Below, piece by piece: positions 1 through 9,392 of a DNA stretch of 39,690 bases. Numbering within the stretch: position 1 is the first letter of the stretch; each line of letters opens with the position of its first letter. The DNA comes from an uncultured Oscillospiraceae bacterium (GTDB lineage: Bacteria; Bacillota; Clostridia; Oscillospirales; Oscillospiraceae), in contig CAJOQP010000025.1 in NCBI GenBank assembly GCA_905236515.1, forward strand, positions 1 through 39,690, in the 5' to 3' direction. The translations under genes and the position numbers were made by a program. Below the pieces are notes generated by a model. It was not told where the DNA came from, searched no databases, and saw only the letters and a list, made by a program, of their open reading frames with translations.

Positions 1-602
1 ACGGTACCTTCCTCCGTACATATGCATTTTCCGGCGGTCCTGTCCTGCAGTTTTTCCGTAATAAATGCTCCCTGTCCCTGAGAGACCAGGACGGTGAGAG
101 TCACTTTTTCACCATATTCGGTGTCGCTGATCACCGCATCCTGCTGCTCCAGTTCCGCACGGATCTTCTCATAGTCGGAGTATTCACAGAGAATGCACAT
201 TCTGGTCCATGCGCGGACAACGGATATTCCCGCATTCTCCACTGCGCCCTTGGCCGCTTTCTGGTATGCCCGGAGAAGACCTCCCGTCCCGAGCAGAACT
301 CCTCCGAAATACCGGGTCACGACACAGACGGCGTTTTCGATCCCTTCCCTTTGAAGGATCTCCAGCATCGGAAGTCCGGCAGTCCCCTGCGGTTCCGCAT
401 CATCGGAATACCGCACTGCACCGCCCCTGATCCGGTAACACCAGCAGTTGTGTCGGGCATCGTGATATTTCTTCTTCATCTCCGTGATGAACTGGCGGGC
501 TTCTTCTTCCGTTTCCACCGGTCTGAGGTGCCCGAGGAACCGGGATCGTTTTTCTTCGTATTCCGATTCTCCCGGTCCGGAGGGAATATAGTATTCGTCC
601 AT
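1..602 (-). CDS. YigZ/IMPACT family protein (C-terminus cut off by window edge)
   Basis: Reverse-strand translation from ATG at 602 reads MDEYYIPSGPEGESEYEEKRSRFLGHLRPVETEEEARQFI...KKYHDARHNCWCYRIRGG...DDAEPQGTAGLPMLEIL...VVTRYFGGVLLGTGGL, typical of the YigZ/UPF0029 family; open to base 1. Confidence 0.9.
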   Translation of the reverse strand, partial: MDEYYIPSGPGESEYEEKRSRFLGHLRPVETEEEARQFITEMKKKYHDARHNCWCYRIRGGAVRYSDDAEPQGTAGLPMLEILQREGIENAVCVVTRYFGGVLLGTGGLLRAYQKAAKGAVENAGISVVRAWTRMCILCEYSDYEKIRAELEQQDAVISDTEYGEKVTLTVLVSQGQGAFITEKLQDRTAGKCICTEEGT

Positions 603-603
603 A

Positions 604-1911
604 TTAAAGCTCCCACTCTTCTTTGGGTTCTGTATATCCCGGAATATACTTTTTGAACTGGCGGACCCGGTCCCGGTCGATCACGGTCCGGATGTAGATC
701 CCGTCATTTTCGTATGACGTTTCCTGGATCGCTGTGACTGCGCTGATCTGTTCCACGACGCCGGCATCCGAATAGGGGATCTGCAGCGTTACAGTCACTG
801 CGTTTCGTTCCAGCTGCTGCCGGATCGCATCGATCAGCTGATCAATCCCTTCCCCGGTCTTCGCCGAGATACATACCGTGTCCTCCCCGTGGGGAAGGAT
901 CCCCAGGTACTTGTCACATTTATTAAACGCGCGGATGCATGGAGTTTTTTCCACCTGCAGCTGCCGCAGCAGATCCTCCACCACTTCTGCCTGATCCGGC
1001 CAGTCAGGGTTGGAAATGTCTATGACATTGACGATGACGTCTGCAAACTCCAGTTCCTCCAGCGTGGCTTTGAACGCTTCCACCAGAGTCGTGGGCAGAT
1101 GACGGATAAAACCTACTGTATCCGAGATCATGATCTCCTGAGAAGGTCCGATCTTGCGCTTCCGCGTCGTAGTGTCCAGCGTATCGAACAGACGGTCGTT
1201 GGCAGGGATCTCCGCACCGGTCAGCTGATTGAGCAGTGTGGATTTCCCCGCATTGGTATATCCCACAAGGCAAACCACCGGCGTATTGTTCTTTTCTCTG
1301 CTTCTTCGCTGGTTGGCGCGGATCTTGCGCACATCTTCCAGCTCTTCCTCCAGTTTCTGGATCTTGCGGCGGATATGCCGCCGGTCCGTTTCCAGCTGCG
1401 TCTCACCGGGGCCTCTGGTTCCCACCGGAGATTTTCCCCCTCCGGCAGTCTGACGTACCAGATGTGTCCACATGCCGGTCAGCCGGGGGAGCAGGTACTG
1501 ATACTGTGCAAGCTCTACCTGCAGCTGTCCTTCCCGGGTCCGTGCCCGCTGGGCAAAGATATCCAGGATCAGTCCGGTGCGGTCCAGCACCCGGATCCCG
1601 AGCCGCTCCTCCAAAACCCGCATCTGGGAGGGAGAGAGTTCGTTGTCGAACACCGCAAGATCACACTGATTGTATTCGGCATATTCCCGCAGTTCTTCCA
1701 CTTTTCCATCTCCGAGAAACGTTCCCGGATCCGGCGTCGGGCGGTTTTGCAGCAGCATGCCGACGGGTTGCGCGCCGGCGGTCTTGACCAGTTCTTCCAG
1801 TTCTTCCATAGTCTCCTCGCAGGATCGGTCCTTCTCGTCCATGCTGGATGCTGCAAGACCTGCCAGCACTGCCTTTTCTAGCTGTTTTTCCGTAGTTTCG
1901 ATGCTTCTCAC
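604..1911 (-). CDS. hflX: GTPase HflX
   Basis: 435 aa ORF with G1 GYTNAGKST, DTVGFI, FNKCD and the HflX N-terminal domain (TGLILDIFAQRARTREGQLQVELAQYQYLLPRL...GGxxGTRGPGETQLE). Confidence 0.95.
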   Translation of the reverse strand: MRSIETTEKQLEKAVLAGLAASSMDEKDRSCEETMEELEELVKTAGAQPVGMLLQNRPTPDPGTFLGDGKVEELREYAEYNQCDLAVFDNELSPSQMRVLEERLGIRVLDRTGLILDIFAQRARTREGQLQVELAQYQYLLPRLTGMWTHLVRQTAGGGKSPVGTRGPGETQLETDRRHIRRKIQKLEEELEDVRKIRANQRRSREKNNTPVVCLVGYTNAGKSTLLNQLTGAEIPANDRLFDTLDTTTRKRKIGPSQEIMISDTVGFIRHLPTTLVEAFKATLEELEFADVIVNVIDISNPDWPDQAEVVEDLLRQLQVEKTPCIRAFNKCDKYLGILPHGEDTVCISAKTGEGIDQLIDAIRQQLERNAVTVTLQIPYSDAGVVEQISAVTAIQETSYENDGIYIRTVIDRDRVRQFKKYIPGYTEPKEEWEL

Positions 1912-1954
1912 CTGTTTTTCCTGATAAAAGAGCCAGTCCGGAATGGGCTGGCTG

Positions 1955-2000
1955 CGGATGAAAAAAAAGGATCATCCTGAAAGACGATCCTTTTTTACTG
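1955..2000 (-). terminator. Rho-independent terminator downstream of rpmE
   Basis: Reverse strand AAAAAAGGATCGTCTTTCAGGATGATCCTTTTTTTT: stem GGATC/GATCC flanked by A and T runs. Confidence 0.75.
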
Positions 2001-2003
2001 TTC

Positions 2004-2204
2004 TTAGTTGAGGCCGTATTTTTTGTTGAACTTATCAACACGTCCGCTGGTGTCTACCAGTTTCTGCTTGCCAGTGTAGAAAGGATGGCATTTGGAGCAA
2101 ATCTCAATGGTGATGTCCTTCTTGGTAGAGCCGGTGTGATAAACAGCACCGCAAGCGCAGCGAATCGTAGTCTGCTCGTAATTCGGATGAATTCCCTGTT
2201 TCAT
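2004..2204 (-). CDS. rpmE: 50S ribosomal protein L31 (zinc-binding form)
   Basis: 66 aa [64 protein letters not shown]; Cys motifs CAC and CxxC. Confidence 0.97.
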   Translation of the reverse strand: MKQGIHPNYEQTTIRCACGAVYHTGSTKKDITIEICSKCHPFYTGKQKLVDTSGRVDKFNKKYGLN

Positions 2205-2268
2205 AATCGTAATCTCCTTCGTGGGCTACCTTGATGTGCATGACTGCTGGATACAAGGTGCAGAGGAT

Positions 2269-2297
2269 ATATTACCATATGTGTTTGACGTCTGCAA
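2269..2297 (-). promoter_or_regulatory. Candidate sigma-A promoter for rpmE
   Basis: Reverse strand TTGCAG (2297-2292), 17-nt spacer, TAATAT (2274-2269), about 65 nt upstream of the rpmE ATG. Confidence 0.5.
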
Positions 2298-2335
2298 CAA
2301 CTTTTTTCGCTGTTTTTGCCTGTTTTTTCCCGGTT

Positions 2336-5300
2336 TTAGGCCTCATCCAGAGAAACTTCCACCGTTTGTCCCGCATCCAGGAAGCAGAGGTATGCCTGGG
2401 AGACCGGTTTCCGGATCATTTCTCTCAACGCAATGGCATACGCTTTCATCTGTGGACGATACCGGTCCACATGTTCTTCCAGCGATCCTTCCTCGATTCG
2501 GTCGGTCTTGTAATCCACCAGGATCACGTTTCCGTCTTCCTCAAACCAGCAGTCGATGGCTCCCTGAAGCAGAATCGTCTCCCCGCTTCCTTCTTCCGGA
2601 AGCAGTTCAATGGAAGGGACCAGAACGGAGAACGTGTATTCTCGCCGCAGACCGGAGGCGCTGTTTTTGATACGGGTCCCCATCTCCGACTGCAGGAATC
2701 TCAGAATGGATGGCAATTTCACCAGTTTCTTCTCTTCTTCGCTGATGAGCCCCTGTTCCTGCATGTGATCCATCTGCCGGCGGATATCCGCTTCCGATTC
2801 CGCCGTGTCTAGATCCAGATGCTGCAGGACGAGATGGGTCAGCGTCCCTCTTCTGGTGCTGCCCTTTTCTTTTCTTCGCAGATAGTCATGGAACGACTCA
2901 AAGTCCGATCGGTTTTGGGCAATGAGCTTCTTTTCTTCCAGCTGCGGTTCCGGCTCCGGTCCGGCCAGTCGGCGTTTCAGTTCCGTGGCGGTGATCTTAC
3001 TGGGAATCTGCGTATCTCTTTCATGGGGATAACGATAATTCAGATTAGCATTCAGCGCAGCCATCCATTGTTCGTCGACATCCCCGTTCTCCTGCACCTG
3101 CTCTTCCTCCTGCGACTCGTTCTGTGTTCCGACATCGTGGAGGATCTGCCAGCGGAAATGTTCGCCGTCATCGGCAAGGCAGGTATACATCATCCACTGA
3201 AGCGGAGAAGATGCTTTTTCGATAAGTTCCGGATTCATAGGCCGCCGGGCGAGGATTCTTTTTTCCTCTGCAAAACGCTCCGCATTGGTCGTGGTCCCGG
3301 TGATAAACAGCCGTTCCTTCGCACGGGTCAGCGCCACATATAAAAGCCGCATCTCTTCGGAAATGGTTTCCTGCTCCAGGCGGTTTCGGATGGCCAGACG
3401 CGCCATCGTCGGATACGCGATCCGCTGTTCCCGATCCACCACCTTCGGGCCCAGGCCGAGTTTCGGATGGACCAGAACCGGCTCTCTAGAATCACTCTTG
3501 TTAAACATCCTCCCGGTATCGCTGAGGATCACCACCGGATATTCCAGCCCTTTGGATTTATGGATGGACGTAATGAGCACTGCGGAGCCTTCCTGTGCCG
3601 CGCCGGCCGGGACCGTCCCGCGTTCTTCCTGGCTCTTCAGCCACTGAATAAATCGGTGGACTCCGTAGTACCCGGTCTCTTCAAACTTTCTGGTATAATC
3701 CAGCAGGAGCAGGAGGTTTTCTCTTCGGGACTCTCCTCCAATCATGGCACCATATGTGGCGATGGCATTCAGATCATCGTAGATCATCCAGAGCAGTGTG
3801 CTCAGGCCGATATCCGGCGCCAGAAGCCGATATTTTTCCAGAAGTCGCAGAAACCTTCCACACGCCGGGATCTCCTCCGATGCCCGGACGACCGCTTCGT
3901 AGCACCCTTCTCCTTCTTCCTGCTGACTGCGGAGGTGTGTCAGTTCGTCCGGTGTTACACCGAACATAGGCGAATTGAGCACGGCGATCAGCGGAATGTC
4001 CTGATGAGGATTGTCGATCACTTTCAGCAGGGACAGTATCGTTGAGACTTCCATGGTGCGGAAGAATGTCCCTCCGCTGCCGGCGTTGGCCGGAATCCCA
4101 TTTTCCTCCAGCACTTCCTGATAGGTCTTCCCTATCGCGTTGGCGGACCGGAGAAGAATCGCGATATCGCCGAACTCCAGCGGTCGGGTGTCGTTCTCCA
4201 CTCTGGTTCCGCGGCTCATCAGGCTGCGGATCAGTTCTGCCACCGCCTGCGCTTCGCGGCGCACTTTATCCGGTGCGTCATCTTCCTCCATGTCCCCGCT
4301 GTCCAGCACGGTCAGCTCAGGAAGCGGCACTTCTCCCTCATAGTAATCTGCTCCGAAATGCAAAGCGGCATCTTCGTCATACAGGATCTCCCCTACCGAC
4401 GGGGACATACAGGTACGGAAGGTCTGATTGACCGCACCGATGATCTCTCTGCGGGAGCGGAAGTTTTCCTGGAGGAGAATCCGTTTCGGTTCGTTCTCTT
4501 CTGCGGTTTCGCAGGGAACATACTCATGGTATTTCCGTAGGAAGATCTGCGGATCTGCCAGCCGGAACCGGTAAATGGACTGCTTGACATCTCCCACCAT
4601 GAACAGATTGTTCCCGTCTCTTGAAACGGCATTAAAAATGTGTTCCTGCACTTCGCTGACATCCTGATACTCATCAATCATGATCTCGCGATAACGTTCT
4701 GTCAGAGCTTCTGCTATAGGAGATGGCATTCCGTTTTCATCTTCAAGCAGCTTCACTGCATAATGTTCCAGATCGGAAAAATCCAGAACGGATGCCCGGT
4801 GTTTTGCTCCCTGATACTCTTCGGAAAAGTCCATGACCAGATCCATCAGCGCACACATGGCAGGTGCCATGCAGCGGATCTCCTCAGTCAGCTGATGACT
4901 GTCACGCAAAAAAGGTTCCGTGATCTTCTGAAGCTTGCCTTTGCATGTGGTCCGAAGCTCCTTGACACGATCCATAAATTCACAGCTGATGGCTTTTCCC
5001 ACCGTCATCCGCTGTACTTCTATGTCCGCGGCCTGCGCTGCGGCCTGCCAGCCGGCTCGTGTCCCCTGCAGGAACTCTTTCAGCCGATCCCGCAGATCTT
5101 CCAGCGACGGGCCGCATTTAGCGTACGCTTCCCCATAATCTCTTGCCATTTCCAGCAGTGTCTCGTCCCACAGGGCGACCCAGGTGCTGGCAAATTCCTC
5201 CGCCTGGCGGAGCAGCTCCTGTCCCCATACGGTCTCTCCGGGGTCTCTCCCGGAAGCGGTAAGGTACTGCTCTTTCTGCTCCCTGGCCCATGAGGCAGGG

Positions 5301-5869
5301 TCGGCATGACACTGCATCTTTTCATAAACATCCATGGCCAGCTCCACCAGACGGGAATCATCCCGTCCGGTCCCCACAGTGTTTACCAGTTCTTCAAACC
5401 CTTCATATTCCGCCATCTTTTCATAGCGGCTCTCCATGACCCGGTCCATAGCCGACTGTTTCATCATGGCCGCGCGATCTTCGTCCAAGACCCGGAAATC
5501 CGGTGCAATGCCCAGTGCGTGGCTGTTTTCCCGAAGGATGTTCTGACAAAAACTGTGGATCGTTCCGATGGATGCCTGCGGGCAAAGGAGGTGCTGTTCC
5601 TTCAGGCGACGGTCTCCGGGGTGTTCCCGCATGGCCTCCTGCACAGCGTGTCCGATGCGGCTTTTCAGCTCGGTTGCCGCCGCTTTGGTAAAGGTAATGA
5701 TCAGAAATTCCTGAATGGATGCGGGATCTTCCGGATCAAGGATCGAGGCCAGGACGCGTTCCGTCACCACACGGGTCTTGCCGCTTCCTGCCGCCGCGGA
5801 GACGAGCACGGAGCTTCCCCGCAGTTCAATGGCCATGCGCTGCGCAGCAGTAGGTTCAAATCTGCTCAT
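2336..5869 (-). CDS. addA: Helicase-exonuclease AddAB, subunit AddA
   Basis: 1177 aa; UvrD-like motifs (SAAAGSGKTRVVTERV, IDEYQDVSEVQEHIF, VGDVKQSIYRFRLADP, ENFRSRREI, SIHKSKGLEYPVVIL, LLYVALTRAKERL) and C-terminal RecB nuclease motif (DYKTDR). Confidence 0.95.
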   Translation of the reverse strand: MSRFEPTAAQRMAIELRGSSVLVSAAAGSGKTRVVTERVLASILDPEDPASIQEFLIITFTKAAATELKSRIGHAVQEAMREHPGDRRLKEQHLLCPQASIGTIHSFCQNILRENSHALGIAPDFRVLDEDRAAMMKQSAMDRVMESRYEKMAEYEGFEELVNTVGTGRDDSRLVELAMDVYEKMQCHADPASWAREQKEQYLTASGRDPGETVWGQELLRQAEEFASTWVALWDETLLEMARDYGEAYAKCGPSLEDLRDRLKEFLQGTRAGWQAAAQAADIEVQRMTVGKAISCEFMDRVKELRTTCKGKLQKITEPFLRDSHQLTEEIRCMAPAMCALMDLVMDFSEEYQGAKHRASVLDFSDLEHYAVKLLEDENGMPSPIAEALTERYREIMIDEYQDVSEVQEHIFNAVSRDGNNLFMVGDVKQSIYRFRLADPQIFLRKYHEYVPCETAEENEPKRILLQENFRSRREIIGAVNQTFRTCMSPSVGEILYDEDAALHFGADYYEGEVPLPELTVLDSGDMEEDDAPDKVRREAQAVAELIRSLMSRGTRVENDTRPLEFGDIAILLRSANAIGKTYQEVLEENGIPANAGSGGTFFRTMEVSTILSLLKVIDNPHQDIPLIAVLNSPMFGVTPDELTHLRSQQEEGEGCYEAVVRASEEIPACGRFLRLLEKYRLLAPDIGLSTLLWMIYDDLNAIATYGAMIGGESRRENLLLLLDYTRKFEETGYYGVHRFIQWLKSQEERGTVPAGAAQEGSAVLITSIHKSKGLEYPVVILSDTGRMFNKSDSREPVLVHPKLGLGPKVVDREQRIAYPTMARLAIRNRLEQETISEEMRLLYVALTRAKERLFITGTTTNAERFAEEKRILARRPMNPELIEKASSPLQWMMYTCLADDGEHFRWQILHDVGTQNESQEEEQVQENGDVDEQWMAALNANLNYRYPHERDTQIPSKITATELKRRLAGPEPEPQLEEKKLIAQNRSDFESFHDYLRRKEKGSTRRGTLTHLVLQHLDLDTAESEADIRRQMDHMQEQGLISEEEKKLVKLPSILRFLQSEMGTRIKNSASGLRREYTFSVLVPSIELLPEEGSGETILLQGAIDCWFEEDGNVILVDYKTDRIEEGSLEEHVDRYRPQMKAYAIALREMIRKPVSQAYLCFLDAGQTVEVSLDEA

Positions 5870-8800
5870 GCCGTTCCTCCGCCTCCTTTTCGATCCGATT
5901 CCAGATCTCCTGATCGTCGTATTTTTTCATATATCGTACGGAATCTTTCTGGTTGCCGTTCTCAAAATGGCAGGCCTCCCGATAAGCGCAGTAGTTGCAT
6001 CCGTTGCTGGAAGCGTTCCGATACCAGGGCTGTGCATCGATATTGCCCTCACGGATCTGTTTTGTCAGCTCCGTCAGCGTCGCTTCCACATGCTGCATCA
6101 GCAGATCAAACTGCTGGATGTCCGCAATGGATCCTTTCAGCACACCATCCTTATTGGCAGAAACGGGCACGAACCGCTTTGGCATCCCCCGTTCCATGGC
6201 TTCCAGGACATCCTCATCGTTGAGCACCAGTCCGCTGCGCTTCAGTTCCTTGTTTCGTGCCTTTTCCGTTTTCTCCCCGTCGGAGGGACCATCCATGGAA
6301 AGCATATTGTCCCTTGCCGGAATGTACAGCACACCAGCGGGTTCGGTCTCTTTCCCATATTTGTTCTCTCCGTATTTCCACAGCACGTTCAGATAGAGGA
6401 GCATTTGCAGATTGCGGCCGAACCATACTTCGGAAAGATCGAATCTCTTTCTTCCGGTCTTGTAATCCACGACCCGAAGATACAGCTTTCCGTCGTGTTC
6501 CCACCCGTCAATGCGGTCTGCAATGCCGGTCAGCTGCAGCAGTGCTTCCGGATCTCCCAGCTGCATGGCAGGAAAATCCTTATCCTCGCTGAAATTCAAT
6601 TCGAATTCCATGGGGATGAATTCCGAAACCCGCAGTTCTTCCGCCATGTTTCCGACAATCTGATGAACGTTTTCCCTGAGGCGTCCAAACAGATAACGAA
6701 ACCGATGGCTCTGTCCTTCCAGACCGTCCATCTCTTCTTTCACATACTGTTCCACGACCTGGTCGGTGATCTCGTGGATCCGGTCTTCCTCCACCGTGTG
6801 GAATCCGCCTTCTTCCGCGATCTGTTTTGCAACATGTTCCAGCACATAATGCATAAAGGTTCCGATCTCTGCCGGTGTAATCCCGGAGGCCTGCCGTTCC
6901 TCTGCCTTCATGCCATACTGCATGAAATAGGAAAACGGGCAGCCTGCCATAGTATCGATGCGGGAGGGCGACAGCCGAAGCGTCTTTCCGTAAAGACGGG
7001 ACACCGCTTCTTCCGACAAAGCTCCCCGGCGGAACTGGGCAGCTCGCCGGAGTTTTTCGTATTGTTCCGGTTCTTCCTTCTGCAGTCTGGCTCTTGCCGC
7101 TGCTGCTCCGGGTCTGTGCTCATGGAATGCCTCTGCAGCCATTTCCGCCGCAGGCCGTTCCGCGTTGCTTCGCAGAATATCGATATTGACCGGGCGGATC
7201 TCCCCGCCAAAGATCTCCTGCGCACGGCGTATTACCACGGACGGTTCCTGTAATTCTCCCCCGCGAGTCCTGCTGTAGCAAATCAGCATCTTATCCTGCG
7301 GAAGGGTAAAGGTGTTATAGATCGTAAAATACTCTTTCCAGAGCCAGAGATCGGACCATCGTCCCATGGACAGGTCGATGCTCCGGAGGAACTGTTTTTC
7401 CTCCTCGGTAAAGACTCCGACTTCGCCGGTAAACCGGGGAAGCTGGTCTTCCGATGCACCCAGCACGATGAGATAACGGATATTTCTTCTCCGCATTCGT
7501 TCAAAGTCTCCGGCGGATACGCTGTCCAGTGATACGGGGATCGTCCCGATATCATACTGAGAGAGCATCTGAAGGAGAAGTTTTCCGTAAGTCTCCACAT
7601 CGGCAGAAACATCTCCCATTACTGCGTTCATCTGCTCCAGTGCGGAAAGCAGGATCTCCCAGATCTGCTCATATTCTTCTGCCTCAGTCTTCTGATTTTC
7701 GTCCCTCAGTTTTTGAGCACGGGATCTCAGCACCTGAGGAAGCTGACTGTTTTCCAGGAACTCCACCAGGTTTTCCGTGTGTCCGCTGACGGTGTGCGTG
7801 TTGACGCTGGCATCATAGAACCGTTTCATCGGTACCATGATCTTCCGGCGAAGCATCTGTATCGTGCTGAGGGTCAGTCTTGAATGGTCGGTCCATTCAT
7901 GTCCGTATCCGTCCGGATGACGATTCCATGGCTCATCAAACAGCCACTCCCGTCCACGGAGGCTCCAGGTGATCGTATAATTTTCAAGCAGATCACCTTC
8001 CTCCGGCGACAGTCCGGTAAGCCCGGTGCGGACATACTCCAGAAGCTCTTCCGTATCCCATCCTCCAGCAATGTTTTCATACACGCTACGCAGAAGAGAC
8101 GGCAGCGACTTTGCCAGAAGATCTGACCTTCGGGTCAGATACAGCGGAACACCATAGTGTCGGAACATGCACTCCAGCATGGTGTCATATTCCTCAAATC
8201 CTCGTACGGCGATGGCGATATCTCTCCATCGACAGCCGGTCTCTCGGACCAGCTGCAAACACTTTGCGGCAGCGAACTCGCACTCCTCTTCCGGTGTGGC
8301 TGCACTGTACAGCTCCACCACATCTCTGCCTTCGTCCTGTTTCCAATCTGCCTCCTCATAGGAAAACAGATGCTCATTGTAATATGCCAAAGCCGGATTT
8401 TTTTGTTCCTGGACGGAAAAGGACACTTCCTCGGTATCGGTCCCGCAGTCTTCTGCGATCCTTTCCAGCTGTTTTTTGGTGATCTTTGCCATTTCAAAGA
8501 TCTCCTGATCCGAGTCTTCCATGTTCAGGCATACGGTGACTTCAGCGCCGATGCGGAGCATGGTTTCTATCACGTTCAGTTCCTGCTGGCTGAAATCCGA
8601 AAATCCGTCAATATAAACGGTGCTTTGTTCCGATATAAATTCGTTTGGAATGCTTTCGGCAAACACGTTCAGAAGATCGGACGGATCCGAGTGCCCGTTT
8701 GCCACCACGGATTCATATGCCTCCTGGATCAGTGCCAGATCTTCCAGTTTGTCTCTGAGAAGCCCGGTGCAGTTCTCCGCAGTTTTTGTCAGCATGTCCG

Positions 8801-9197
8801 CCGTAATGCAGGATGTCTTCAGTTCCTGCATCTCCTGAAGCAGGATCTTCTGATTCTCGGGTCTCTTTCGGGTGTTCCCGTAAACGGCGAGTTTCGTCCC
8901 GACGGATTCAATGGCAAGGTTCATGCACAGAAGCCTCCCGCCGTTATCCAGCAGCGGTGCACAGTCCGGACGGTTCGACAGCATCTGCATTGCCATTCGG
9001 CTGAATGATTTCGCCGCTGCGTGCATGGAAATATGGTTGCCGCAGTATTCGCACAGCTCCCTCTCCGCCTCATAAGTAAACTGATCCGGCACGATAAGCA
9101 GAAGATCGGTTTTCCCTTCCTCCGCTGCCTGACGGATCTGTCTCAGTATCTCACGTGTCTTGCCGGTTCCGGCAACGCCCGTGTACAATCTCAGCAT
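5856..9197 (-). CDS. addB: Helicase-exonuclease AddAB, subunit AddB (start placed at MLRLYTGVAGTGKT)
   Basis: Walker A GVAGTGKT, C-terminal nuclease VDYKTGRKRFDLSE, Fe-S cysteines (MAGCPFSYFMQYGM ... CNYCAYREACHF); overlaps addA start by 14 nt. The ORF-track start at 9368 runs into the gltA terminator, so it is not used. Confidence 0.93.
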   Translation of the reverse strand: MLRLYTGVAGTGKTREILRQIRQAAEEGKTDLLLIVPDQFTYEAERELCEYCGNHISMHAAAKSFSRMAMQMLSNRPDCAPLLDNGGRLLCMNLAIESVGTKLAVYGNTRKRPENQKILLQEMQELKTSCITADMLTKTAENCTGLLRDKLEDLALIQEAYESVVANGHSDPSDLLNVFAESIPNEFISEQSTVYIDGFSDFSQQELNVIETMLRIGAEVTVCLNMEDSDQEIFEMAKITKKQLERIAEDCGTDTEEVSFSVQEQKNPALAYYNEHLFSYEEADWKQDEGRDVVELYSAATPEEECEFAAAKCLQLVRETGCRWRDIAIAVRGFEEYDTMLECMFRHYGVPLYLTRRSDLLAKSLPSLLRSVYENIAGGWDTEELLEYVRTGLTGLSPEEGDLLENYTITWSLRGREWLFDEPWNRHPDGYGHEWTDHSRLTLSTIQMLRRKIMVPMKRFYDASVNTHTVSGHTENLVEFLENSQLPQVLRSRAQKLRDENQKTEAEEYEQIWEILLSALEQMNAVMGDVSADVETYGKLLLQMLSQYDIGTIPVSLDSVSAGDFERMRRRNIRYLIVLGASEDQLPRFTGEVGVFTEEEKQFLRSIDLSMGRWSDLWLWKEYFTIYNTFTLPQDKMLICYSRTRGGELQEPSVVIRRAQEIFGGEIRPVNIDILRSNAERPAAEMAAEAFHEHRPGAAAARARLQKEEPEQYEKLRRAAQFRRGALSEEAVSRLYGKTLRLSPSRIDTMAGCPFSYFMQYGMKAEERQASGITPAEIGTFMHYVLEHVAKQIAEEGGFHTVEEDRIHEITDQVVEQYVKEEMDGLEGQSHRFRYLFGRLRENVHQIVGNMAEELRVSEFIPMEFELNFSEDKDFPAMQLGDPEALLQLTGIADRIDGWEHDGKLYLRVVDYKTGRKRFDLSEVWFGRNLQMLLYLNVLWKYGENKYGKETEPAGVLYIPARDNMLSMDGPSDGEKTEKARNKELKRSGLVLNDEDVLEAMERGMPKRFVPVSANKDGVLKGSIADIQQFDLLMQHVEATLTELTKQIREGNIDAQPWYRNASSNGCNYCAYREACHFENGNQKDSVRYMKKYDDQEIWNRIEKEAEERHEQI

Positions 9198-9283
9198 TCT
9201 ATTAAATCCTCTCTTGCGTTCCGCCGTTTTTCCGGCTTCCGTTCGTCTTTTTTTCGTATATTGATATTGTAAGGAACCATTTC

Positions 9284-9345
9284 CAAAAAGAAAAGACCCT
9301 TTCCCCAATCTGTCGCAATCTTTGCACAGGTTGGCAGGGTCTTCG
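9284..9345 (-). terminator. Rho-independent terminator of citrate synthase gene
   Basis: Reverse strand AAGACCCT...CCAACCTGT-loop-ACAGATTGG...AGGGTCTT followed by TTCTTTTT. Confidence 0.65.
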
Positions 9346-9392
9346 TCAGAGCAGAACACCCGCTGCAAGAAAGCAGCGAGTGAATTTGCTGT

